Below, one piece after another: positions 53,248-60,713 of a stretch of 64,000 nucleotides of DNA. The DNA is taken from positions 4,163,001 through 4,227,000 of the forward strand of contig NZ_CP036533.1 in the NCBI RefSeq assembly GCF_024585265.1. The letters are read 5' to 3'. The number at the start of each line of letters is the position of its first letter. Position 1 is the first letter of the stretch. This stretch comes from Bradyrhizobium sp. WBAH42 (GTDB lineage: Bacteria; Pseudomonadota; Alphaproteobacteria; Rhizobiales; Xanthobacteraceae). The notes below the pieces were generated by a model. That model had not been told where the DNA came from. It did no database searches and worked only from the letters and a program-made list of their open reading frames with translations. The position numbers and the translations under genes are program-made.

Positions 53248-56001
53248 ATGTCCAAAGACGCCAAGCCCGCACAGAAGCGTATCGACCAGTTCTTTTCCGG
53301 CCCTGGTGCACGGGCAGACGACTGGCGCGACCTAGTGGAAGCAGCAAAGACCTGGGCGCGCGTCGGCAATCGCACAGCCTATGACGCGGCACTGGCCGAT
53401 CTTTCGATCACCGAAGAGTTTCACGGCTATCCCGGTCCGCACCTCATGGCGGCGCTGCGGGAAGCTGCGGCCGCCGGCGACGGCGCGTCATCGTTCGCCC
53501 TTGCGACGAGAATTGCCCAGGCGCTGGCGACCCGGTCCTTCCGCCAGCATGCCGGCGACTGGAACGCCAAGGACGACGGCAATGGTGACGCACCCGAACT
53601 GGTGCCGCCGGCCTTTGGCGCGCACGGCGCGCGCAGGCCGTATTTCGAGACCCTGATCGTCACCGGCGTATCATCCAGCCAATGGCCGGCGCTGGCCGCC
53701 GAATGGCGCAAGCTGCGGCGCCCGGTCGACGCATTCATCTATGAACCCGTCATCGTCGGCAGCCTGGAGGACGCCTTCTGCGCGACGATGCTCAATCCGA
53801 ACATCGGAGCAGTCATCATCAACGAGGGTTTCGGCCTGCGTTCGCGCCACGATGCGCCGGTGTTGCGCTCGATCATGGCCACGGCCGGTCTCAACGACGA
53901 AACCGATGCCTCGGCGCTGCGGCTCGCCCAGATCATCAAGCGCGTCAGGCCCGAGCTCGACCTTTATATGATCTCGAACCGGGACGTGGAGGAGCTCGCC
54001 GGCAATCCCGAAGCGGATGTGGTCCGCCGCATCTTCTATTCCGTCGAAGAGCTGCTGGAACTGCATCTGTCGATCCTGGAAGGCATCCAGGATCGCTACG
54101 ACACGCCGTTCTTCGACAATCTCAAGAAATACGCGCAGCGTCCGATCGGCACCTTCCATGCGCTGCCGATCGCGCGCGGCAAGTCGATCTTCAAGTCCGA
54201 CTGGATACGGGACATGGGTGAGTTCTACGGCCCGAACCTGTTCCTGGCCGAGAGCAGCGCCACCACCGGCGGTCTCGACAGCATGCTGGAGCCGACCGGC
54301 AACATCAAGAAGGCGCAGGAGAAGGCGGCGAGGGCGCTCGGTGCCGATCGCGTCTTCTTCGTCACCAACGGCACCTCGACGTCGAACAAGATGGCGGTGC
54401 AGGCGCTGCTGGCGCCCGGCGACATCGCGATCGTCGACCGCAATTGCCACAAGTCGCATCATTACGGCATGGTGCTGGCCGGTGCGCAGCCGCTCTACGT
54501 CGAAGCCTTCCCGATGACGGAATATTCGATGTACGGCGCGGTGCCGCTGAAGACCATCAAGCAGGCGCTGCTGGGCGCCAAGGCCGACGGCCGGCTCGAC
54601 CGCGTCAAGATGGTCGACCTGACCAACTGCACCTTCGACGGCCATATCTACAACACAAGGCGGGTGATGGAGGAATGCCTCGCCATCAAGCCCGATCTGA
54701 TCTTCCTCTGGGATGAAGCCTGGTTCGGCTTCGCGCGGTTCTCGCCGTTCCTGCGCCGCCGCACCGGACTTGGCGCCGCCAACGAAATCGAGGCATGGAT
54801 GCGCCATCCCAAGTCGGTCGAGGCCTATGAGAAGCAGCAGGCCGAGCTCGGCAAGAACCCGTCCGAGGAGGCGCTGCTCAAGACCCGCCTGATCCCGGAT
54901 CCCAGACAGATCCGGCTGCGCGTCTACCAGACCAACTCGACCCACAAGTCGATGTCGGCGATCCGCCAGGGCTCGATGCTCTCGGTCAAGGACGTCGAAT
55001 TCCACACCGTCGAGCAGCAGTTCAAGGAGGCGGTGTTCACCCACGCCTCGACCAGTCCGAACCAGCAGCTGATCGCGAGCCTCGACATCTCGCGGCGGCA
55101 GATGGAGCTGGAGGGCTATGGCCTCGTCGCCAATGCAATCGAGATTGCGTTCGCCATCCGCCAGGCAGTCAACAACAATCCGCTGATCTCGAAATACTTC
55201 CGTATCCTCGGTGCCGACGCCATGGTGCCGGCGCACTATCGCCAAAGCGGCTTCACCGACTTCCTCGCCCCCGGCGTCAACTGGGCGAATACGCTGAAGA
55301 GCCTGAACGAGGACGAGTTCTGCCTCGACCCGACCCGCATGACGCTGGTGTGCGGCATGGCCGGCTATGACGGCACGCAGTTCAAGGGCATTCTCGCCAA
55401 CGAGTACAACATCCAGGTCAACAAGACCTCGCGCAACTCGGTGCTGGTCCAGTCCAACATCAACAACACCCGCAGCGACGTCGCGCATCTCGTCCGTGTG
55501 CTCGCCGAGATCGCGGGCGAGATCGATCGCGGCCTTGCCCAGGGCGGTGCCAATGCGCGGAAGGTCTTCGAGGCACGGGTGACGAGCCTCATGAAGGACG
55601 TGCCCGACCTGCCGAACTTCTCGCATTTCCACCCGAGCTTCCGCGGCGACGCCGGCACCAAGACCAATGAAGGCGACATCCGCAGCGGCTTCTACGCGGC
55701 CTATGACGTTGCCGGCTGCGAGCACATTCGCCTCAACGACCCCGAGATCGACCGGCGGCTGAAGGCCGGTCCCGAGCTCGTCTCGGCCAATTTCGTCATT
55801 CCCTATCCGCCGGGCTTCCCGATCATGGTGCCCGGCCAGGTCATCACCCAGGAGACCATCGACTTCATGCGCAAGCTCGATGTGAAGGAGATCCATGGTT
55901 ACGACGCCAAGGAAGGGCTGAAACTCGTACGGACGGAAGCCTTGGCCAAGCTCGGCAAGCCAAAGCCCAGCGCGCAGCCCAAGCTCAAGGCCGCGTCATA
56001 G
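53248..56001 (+). CDS. Orn/Lys/Arg-type PLP decarboxylase with long N-terminus
   Basis: A 917-residue fold-type I PLP decarboxylase. The internal-aldimine Lys567 is in NSTHKSMSAIRQGSM, the PLP Asp489 and alanine in FLWDEAWFG, and the phosphate/base contacts in TNGTSTSNKM and NCHKSHHYG. In E. coli LdcI the Lys is near 367, so this protein has about 200 extra N-terminal residues before or in the wing domain. A FixK box lies 72 bases upstream and an AspT-type exchanger gene 17 bases downstream. That pairing suggests a decarboxylase/antiporter system for proton consumption or amine export; the amino acid is unknown. Confidence 0.92.
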   Translation: MSKDAKPAQKRIDQFFSGPGARADDWRDLVEAAKTWARVGNRTAYDAALADLSITEEFHGYPGPHLMAALREAAAAGDGASSFALATRIAQALATRSFRQHAGDWNAKDDGNGDAPELVPPAFGAHGARRPYFETLIVTGVSSSQWPALAAEWRKLRRPVDAFIYEPVIVGSLEDAFCATMLNPNIGAVIINEGFGLRSRHDAPVLRSIMATAGLNDETDASALRLAQIIKRVRPELDLYMISNRDVEELAGNPEADVVRRIFYSVEELLELHLSILEGIQDRYDTPFFDNLKKYAQRPIGTFHALPIARGKSIFKSDWIRDMGEFYGPNLFLAESSATTGGLDSMLEPTGNIKKAQEKAARALGADRVFFVTNGTSTSNKMAVQALLAPGDIAIVDRNCHKSHHYGMVLAGAQPLYVEAFPMTEYSMYGAVPLKTIKQALLGAKADGRLDRVKMVDLTNCTFDGHIYNTRRVMEECLAIKPDLIFLWDEAWFGFARFSPFLRRRTGLGAANEIEAWMRHPKSVEAYEKQQAELGKNPSEEALLKTRLIPDPRQIRLRVYQTNSTHKSMSAIRQGSMLSVKDVEFHTVEQQFKEAVFTHASTSPNQQLIASLDISRRQMELEGYGLVANAIEIAFAIRQAVNNNPLISKYFRILGADAMVPAHYRQSGFTDFLAPGVNWANTLKSLNEDEFCLDPTRMTLVCGMAGYDGTQFKGILANEYNIQVNKTSRNSVLVQSNINNTRSDVAHLVRVLAEIAGEIDRGLAQGGANARKVFEARVTSLMKDVPDLPNFSHFHPSFRGDAGTKTNEGDIRSGFYAAYDVAGCEHIRLNDPEIDRRLKAGPELVSANFVIPYPPGFPIMVPGQVITQETIDFMRKLDVKEIHGYDAKEGLKLVRTEALAKLGKPKPSAQPKLKAAS

Positions 56002-56018
56002 GCCGGGAGGGGACGAAC

Positions 56019-57719
56019 ATGCAGGCATTTTTCGAGTTCTTGCGGCAATACCCTTATTTGCTGCTGTTCTTCGTGGTCGGTCTCGCCGTCTATATCGGCC
56101 GGGCCAGCATCAAGGGTTATGGCCTCGGCATGGTCGCCGGTGCCATCGTGGTCGGCGCGGGCCTCTCGGTCTGGGCATCCAGCTATGGCGTGAAGCTGGA
56201 GCTGAATAACTTTGCCAAGAGCTTGTTCTACTATCTCTTCATGTACGGCGTCGGCCTGCGCGTCGGTCCCTCCTTCGTCAACAGCCTGAGGGGCGACGGC
56301 ATCAAGTTCCTGTTCCTCGCCGTGGTGTCGAGCGTGATCGGCCTGGCGCTCGTTGTGATCGGTGCAAAGCTGTTCGCGCTTCCGCCCGGTGCGGCCGGCG
56401 GCATGCTGGCGGGTTCGCAGACCATGTCGGCGGCGATTGGTTCGGCCGAGCAGGCCGTCACGTCGGGCGTCGTGAAACTGCCTGCCGGGATGAAGCCAGA
56501 GGATGCCTCCGGCATGATCGCCTTGTCCTACGGTATCACCTACATTTGGGGCACCGTCGGCATCATCCTGATCTGCAAATATCTCCCGCGCTGGTGGGGC
56601 GTCGATGCCAAGGCTGCCGCGAAGCAGTATGAGCAGGAGTTCGGCGTCAAGGATCTCGAAGGCGGCGCTCTGACCGGCTATCGTCAGTTCGGTCTGCGGG
56701 CCTACCGGCTCGAAAATCCCGCGACGGTGGGGATGAGCATCGCCAAATTCCGCGCGGTCAATCCGGAATATCGGATCGTCAACGTGGGGCGTAATGGCGA
56801 GCCGCAGGGTGCTGATCCCGAGCTCGTGCTGCAGAAGGGCGATATCGTCGCGCTGGGCGGCTCGACCGAGCATCTGACCGAGAAGATGGGCCTGATCGGT
56901 CCGGAGGTCGCCGACGCCAAGACGCTCGGTATACCCATGGACCAGGCTGAAATCGTCGTCTTCAACAAGGACGTCGTCGGGCGTACTTTCGAATCCTTCC
57001 GCGACACGGCCATCGCCGGCCAGCTGCAGGTGACCAAGGTCGAACGGGGCGGCGTGCAGATCCCGGCCGGTCTCAAGACCAAGCTGGAACGCATGGACAT
57101 CGTCTCGGTGGTCGGCCTGAAGTCGGCGGTCAACGAGCTCGGCGAGATGTGGGGCCGCATCGCGCGCGCCAACACCTCGACCGACCTGCTGACCCTGTCG
57201 GTCGGCATGATCATCGGCTTCCTGATCGGCATGATCGAATTCCCGGCCTTCGGCGCCAAGGTCGGCCTCGGCAATGCCGGCGGCCTGTTGCTGTCGGGCG
57301 TGATCGTGTCCTCGGTCGTGTCGCGTCTGCGCTTCTTCGGCAATACGCCGAATGCGGCGCGAAACGTGCTCGAGGATCTCGGCCTCGTCGTGTTCGTCGC
57401 GATCGTCGGCGTCAATGCCGGCGCCGGCCTGTTGGCTCAGCTCACCGGCGCGCTCGCGCTCAAGATCTTCATCGTCGGCTTCATCGCGTGCACGATCCCG
57501 CCGTTCATCGTCTGGGCGATCGGATTCCACGTCTTCAAGATCAATCCGGCGGTGCTGATGGGCGGCGTTGCCGGCGCGCGCTCGCATTCCGGCCCGTGCC
57601 GCGAGGCCGCGGTCGAGATCCAGAGCTCCGTGCCCTGGATCGGATTCCCGGTCGGCTATGCCGTCTCGGGCATCCTTCTCACCATCTTCGGCTACTTCGC
57701 CATGATCCTGGCTCAATAA
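56019..57719 (+). CDS. AspT/YidE-type exchanger, second copy
   Basis: A 566-residue exchanger of the AspT family: N-terminal membrane half (AGSQTMSAAIGSAEQAV core), two central cytosolic TrkA-C-like domains (GMSIAKFRAVNPEYRIVNVGR and VVGRTFESFRDTAIAGQLQV), and C-terminal half ending GVAGARSHSGPCREAAVEIQ. It follows the decarboxylase by 17 bases, so the two are co-expressed. By analogy with AspT plus aspartate decarboxylase it could exchange the amino acid for its product. It differs clearly from the first copy in the core motifs. Confidence 0.93.
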   Translation: MQAFFEFLRQYPYLLLFFVVGLAVYIGRASIKGYGLGMVAGAIVVGAGLSVWASSYGVKLELNNFAKSLFYYLFMYGVGLRVGPSFVNSLRGDGIKFLFLAVVSSVIGLALVVIGAKLFALPPGAAGGMLAGSQTMSAAIGSAEQAVTSGVVKLPAGMKPEDASGMIALSYGITYIWGTVGIILICKYLPRWWGVDAKAAAKQYEQEFGVKDLEGGALTGYRQFGLRAYRLENPATVGMSIAKFRAVNPEYRIVNVGRNGEPQGADPELVLQKGDIVALGGSTEHLTEKMGLIGPEVADAKTLGIPMDQAEIVVFNKDVVGRTFESFRDTAIAGQLQVTKVERGGVQIPAGLKTKLERMDIVSVVGLKSAVNELGEMWGRIARANTSTDLLTLSVGMIIGFLIGMIEFPAFGAKVGLGNAGGLLLSGVIVSSVVSRLRFFGNTPNAARNVLEDLGLVVFVAIVGVNAGAGLLAQLTGALALKIFIVGFIACTIPPFIVWAIGFHVFKINPAVLMGGVAGARSHSGPCREAAVEIQSSVPWIGFPVGYAVSGILLTIFGYFAMILAQ

Positions 57720-57733
57720 GGGGAAGACACGTC

Positions 57734-58174
57734 ATGAGAAAACTGATCTTCGGCGCCGTCCTGGTCGCCTCGCTCGCAACCGTTGCCGGCTTCAGCACGC
57801 CGACGCATGCCGATACCGGCCAGGTTGCGGTCGTCTTCACCAAGGGTGGCTTCATCGTCGGCGCCGGTGGCGGAGAGGGCGTTTTGGTCTACCGGGGCAA
57901 GAAGTATCCGTTCACGGTGTCTGGCATGAGCGTGGGCCTCACCATCGGGGCGTCGACGACGAAGTTCGTCGGTCGGGCGCTCAATCTGAAGGGGCCGGCA
58001 TCCATCGAAGGCTCCTATGCCGTGGGAGGAGCGGGTGGGGCAATCGCCGCAGGTGCTGGCGCGGTTCAGTTGCAGAACAGCAATGGCGTCATCCTCCAGC
58101 TCAGCGGTCCCAAGGTCGGCGCGGAAGTATCGGCTGCCGTCGGTGGCGTCACAATCCGCCTGAAATCGAGCTGA
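57734..58174 (+). CDS. exported Gly/Ala-rich beta-type protein (SYLF/DUF1134-like)
   Basis: A 146-residue protein with a Sec signal (MRKLIFGAVLVASLATVAG, cleavage near THADT). The mature part has repeating short beta-strand-like stretches (VVFTKGGFIVGAGGGEGVLVY) similar in pattern to SYLF/YSC84 or DUF1134 proteins, which bind lipids. I do not recognise it with confidence. It is 14 bases after the exchanger gene and is the third gene of the decarboxylase operon. Confidence 0.8.
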   Translation: MRKLIFGAVLVASLATVAGFSTPTHADTGQVAVVFTKGGFIVGAGGGEGVLVYRGKKYPFTVSGMSVGLTIGASTTKFVGRALNLKGPASIEGSYAVGGAGGAIAAGAGAVQLQNSNGVILQLSGPKVGAEVSAAVGGVTIRLKSS

Positions 58175-58241
58175 ACGAGCCGCGCAGCGCGCCCGTTCAC
58201 GTGCGCGCTGCAGGAGCCCGCCTCACAAAGCCTTCGTCTTG

Positions 58242-58255
58242 TTGATTCAAATCAA
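58242..58255. promoter_or_regulatory. FixK/FNR-type box 4
   Basis: TTGATTCAAATCAA, perfect TTGAT-N4-ATCAA, 114 bases before the Gly/His-rich gene start. It is identical over all 14 bases to box 5 at 60193. Confidence 0.85.
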
Positions 58256-58362
58256 GCTCGAATCGGATCGGTACCCGACCTTATCGTCGGGTGCCTATCG
58301 CGGTCGTGCGGCGGCATCATCCAACAGCGAGTGATGGCACCCCAATCTTCGGAGGAGATGCC

Positions 58363-58815
58363 ATGTTTCGTTATCTTCTGGCTGCTCTTGCGGCCTTTGT
58401 CCTGCTCACCGTCAGCCTCATTCCCGACGATGCTTTCGCTCGTCGCGGTGGTGGCGGCTTTCATGGCGGCGGAGCGCGTGCAGGTGGCTTCCATGGCGGA
58501 GGTTTCCGCGGTGGTGCTGTACATGCGGGCCGCATCCATGGCGGGCATCGCGTCGCCGGAGGTGTGCGCCCTGCTCATCCGATAGCCGGTCGTCCCGGCC
58601 GCTATCCAGTCGCGGGTCGTCCGGGTCGTCCCGTCGCCGGTTATCCGGGATATCGTCCTGGCTACGGCTACGGCTGGGGCCGCGCGGCCGGCGCCGCCGC
58701 AGTTGGTGCTGCAGCAGCGGGCGCTTACGGCGCTTACGGCTACTACAACAACAGCTGTTATCAGGACACATACGGCAATTGGGTCTGTCCGCAGCAATAC
58801 CGGTATGGCTATTGA
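58363..58815 (+). CDS. exported Gly/His-rich repeat protein
   Basis: A 150-residue secreted protein of low complexity. A signal peptide (LLAALAAFVLLTVSLI, cleavage near DAFA) is followed by GGGF/HGGG repeats, RPGRYPVAG-RPGRPVAG repeats, a GYGYGWG stretch and two cysteines (NSCYQD, WVCPQQ). Such His/Gly-rich proteins may bind metal or sit in the envelope. GGAGG lies 7 bases before the ATG at 58363. A FixK box lies upstream; an inverted-repeat terminator follows. Confidence 0.8.
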   Translation: MFRYLLAALAAFVLLTVSLIPDDAFARRGGGGFHGGGARAGGFHGGGFRGGAVHAGRIHGGHRVAGGVRPAHPIAGRPGRYPVAGRPGRPVAGYPGYRPGYGYGWGRAAGAAAVGAAAAGAYGAYGYYNNSCYQDTYGNWVCPQQYRYGY

Positions 58816-58863
58816 GCGATCGACGGCGGCATCAGGGCGCCTAGCGGCCTGATGCTGCTCAAT
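58811..58863. terminator. bidirectional terminator between convergent genes
   Basis: GCATCAGG (58829-58836) pairs with CCTGATGC (58848-58855), and outside it ATTGAGC (58811-58817) with GCTCAAT (58857-58863). The nested arms fill the short space between the convergent Gly/His-rich and PPK2 genes, overlapping both stops. No long T-run is seen. Confidence 0.6.
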
Positions 58864-59659
58864 AGCGCTGCGCGACGAAATTCATCCCCTTGAGGCTGGT
58901 CTGGTCGTTGTAGCGTCCCTTGTCGGAGCGCTTCGGCAGCTTGATCGTGTCCTTCTTGATGCGCTTGTAGGGGATGGCGCCGAGAAGGTGGGCGATGCAG
59001 TTCAGCCGCGCCCTTCGCTTGTCGTCGGAGCGGACGATGTGCCAGGGTGCTTCCTTCGTGCTGGTCTTCTTCAGCATCAGGTCGCGCGCCCGCGAATAGT
59101 CGTACCACCGCCGGAAGGATTCCAGGTCCATCGGACTGAGCTTCCACTGCCGGACCGGGTCGTCGATACGGGCCTTGAAGCGGCGCTCCTGCTCGTCCAT
59201 GCCGACCTCGAGCCAGATCTTGATCAGGATGATGCCGCCGTCGATGACGTATTTCTCCATCTGCGGGCACAGGTTGAGGAAGCGCTCGTGTTCGGCGGGG
59301 GTGCAGAAGCCCATGACGTATTCGACGCCGGCGCGGTTGTACCAGCTCCGGTCGAAGATCACGATCTCGCCGCCGGCCGGAAACCGCTCCATATAGCGCT
59401 GGAAGAACAATTGCGTCTTCTCGCGGTCGGATGGCGCGGGGAGGGCGACGACCCTGAATACGCGCGGGCTGACCTTCTCGGTGATCGCCTTGATCGTGCC
59501 GCCCTTGCCGGCGGCATCCCGGCCCTCGAACAGGATGATGACCCGGAGCTTGTTCTCCCGCACATAGTCCTGGAGGTGGCACAGCTCGACCTGCAGCTTC
59601 TCGAGCTCTTTCTCGTAATCCTTCCGCTTCATCCGCTCTGCAGCTGCGTCCTTGGCCAT
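58859..59659 (-). CDS. ppk2: polyphosphate kinase 2 (PPK2)
   Basis: A 266-residue PPK2-family kinase. The P-loop is FEGRDAAGKGGT (Gly46-Gly54 region), and the Walker-B-like motif is FDRSWYNRAGVE (about 102-113); the lid has SDDKRRARLNC. It transfers phosphate between polyphosphate and nucleotides and may regenerate GTP or ATP. The size fits class I one-domain PPK2. The ATG at 59659 (MAKDAAAERM) is 11 bases after the upstream gene's stop. Polyphosphate use fits energy stress at low oxygen. Confidence 0.95.
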   Translation of the reverse strand: MAKDAAAERMKRKDYEKELEKLQVELCHLQDYVRENKLRVIILFEGRDAAGKGGTIKAITEKVSPRVFRVVALPAPSDREKTQLFFQRYMERFPAGGEIVIFDRSWYNRAGVEYVMGFCTPAEHERFLNLCPQMEKYVIDGGIILIKIWLEVGMDEQERRFKARIDDPVRQWKLSPMDLESFRRWYDYSRARDLMLKKTSTKEAPWHIVRSDDKRRARLNCIAHLLGAIPYKRIKKDTIKLPKRSDKGRYNDQTSLKGMNFVAQRY

Positions 59660-59670
59660 GCCTAGCCGTC

Positions 59671-60123
59671 CTAATCGTCCCAGGATATGGTCACGCCGAT
59701 GTCGCCCGGCACGCCGCCGGGAAAATCGATGACCTGATAGGCGATGCGATAGCCGCGCGGTTTCAGGTAATCGGTCCAGAGCTGGAAGATCTCCTTGGGG
59801 ATCCCGGTCAGAGTGTTCTCCCAGCCCTTCTCCATCTGATTGATGGCGCGGCCCTTGTCCGTGCACAGTGAGTTGGGGAAGCGATAGACCAGCACTTCCG
59901 TCAGGCCGTTTCGCACCGCGCGCTGGATGATGGTCGAGGCGAGCTTGATCTTCTCTTCCTCGGTCTTGCCCGACGGCTTGCTCAGGCGCTCGATCAGCGC
60001 ACGCTTCTCGGCCTCGGCGGCGGCTGCGAGGCGGACATATTCCTCCGCCTTTTCAGCCTCCTTGAGGGCGGCTTCCTTTCGGATCTGGGCGGCGTTTGGG
60101 ATGAGATCGTCTAGGCCGGGCAT
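59671..60123 (-). CDS. conserved hypothetical protein, coiled-coil N-terminus
   Basis: A 150-residue cytoplasmic protein of unknown function. The N-terminal half (residues 10-55) is rich in Ala, Glu and Lys and probably helical or coiled coil; the C-terminal half (LTEVLVYRFPNSLCTDKGR onward) looks folded, with YLKPRGYRIAYQVIDFP. The ATG at 60123 (MPGLDDLI) is preferred to a TTG at 60150, because an AGGAG lies 9 bases before it. It precedes PPK2 by 11 bases, and a FixK box lies 70 bases upstream of its start, shared with the divergent gene. Confidence 0.8.
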   Translation of the reverse strand: MPGLDDLIPNAAQIRKEAALKEAEKAEEYVRLAAAAEAEKRALIERLSKPSGKTEEEKIKLASTIIQRAVRNGLTEVLVYRFPNSLCTDKGRAINQMEKGWENTLTGIPKEIFQLWTDYLKPRGYRIAYQVIDFPGGVPGDIGVTISWDD

Positions 60124-60192
60124 GGCGGGCGGCTCCTGATGGTTATCCAATCAGCACGCAGAAAACGCTAGGTCCGGCGCAAAAGCGTTCCC

Positions 60193-60206
60193 TTGATTCA
60201 AATCAA
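60193..60206. promoter_or_regulatory. FixK/FNR-type box 5
   Basis: TTGATTCAAATCAA, identical to box 4, lies between the divergent PPK2-linked gene (start 60123) and the membrane-protein gene (start 60267). An outer inverted repeat TAGGTCCG/CGGACCTA (60169-60176, 60214-60221) encloses it. Confidence 0.87.
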
Positions 60207-60266
60207 GCAAACGCGGACCTATCCGCACACAGTGCTGCACATGCATGTCTTGACCGGGAGAGACGC

Positions 60267-60713
60267 TTGAGCGACCAGCTTCATCCGATGGCCCCGCATC
60301 ATCTGCCGTTCTATCTGGCGCCCGGGAGCGGGACCGACACGCTGATGGTGGTGATGGGCGTATTCCTGATCGGGATCGTGCTCTGGGTCGGCACGCTCTA
60401 CTGGAAACTGCACAGCCTGCCCGAGCGGATGGCGCACAAATCGCAGAAATTGCAGTTCGAGCTCGTTGCGGTGCTCGGCTTGATCTCGCTGTTCACGCAT
60501 ATGCATATCTTCTGGATTGCCGGACTGCTCCTTGCGTTGATCGACATCCCGGATTTCGGCACGCCGCTGCGCAGCATTGCCGGATCCGTCGAAAAGATCG
60601 CGGATGCAACGCCGGTTTCCGATGGCGGGGATGTCTTGCCCGAGGCCGCTGCGACGCCGCTTCTGCAGGATAAGCCGGGACCCGCCAAGGAGAAGGAGCA
60701 CAGCCATGTTTGA
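60267..60713 (+). CDS. inner-membrane protein paired with HlyD (YiaW/YibI-like)
   Basis: A 148-residue protein with two hydrophobic segments (TLMVVMGVFLIGIVLWVG and FELVAVLGLISLFTHM-HIFWIAGLLLAL), then a polar tail. A small inner-membrane protein directly before an HlyD-family gene is the YiaW-YiaV/YibI-YibH layout of E. coli. The start is TTG at 60267 after GGGAGAG; its end overlaps the HlyD-family gene by 8 bases. A FixK box is 61 bases upstream. Confidence 0.8.
   Translation: MSDQLHPMAPHHLPFYLAPGSGTDTLMVVMGVFLIGIVLWVGTLYWKLHSLPERMAHKSQKLQFELVAVLGLISLFTHMHIFWIAGLLLALIDIPDFGTPLRSIAGSVEKIADATPVSDGGDVLPEAAATPLLQDKPGPAKEKEHSHV

Noticed and set aside
53671..55896. 741-residue open frame on the minus strand
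   Set aside because: It is antisense to the decarboxylase, whose PLP motifs are intact. High-GC codon use keeps the opposite strand open.
55899..57716. 605-residue open frame on the minus strand
   Set aside because: Shadow of the second AspT-type exchanger; very rich in Asp, Arg and His with no hydrophobic or motif structure.
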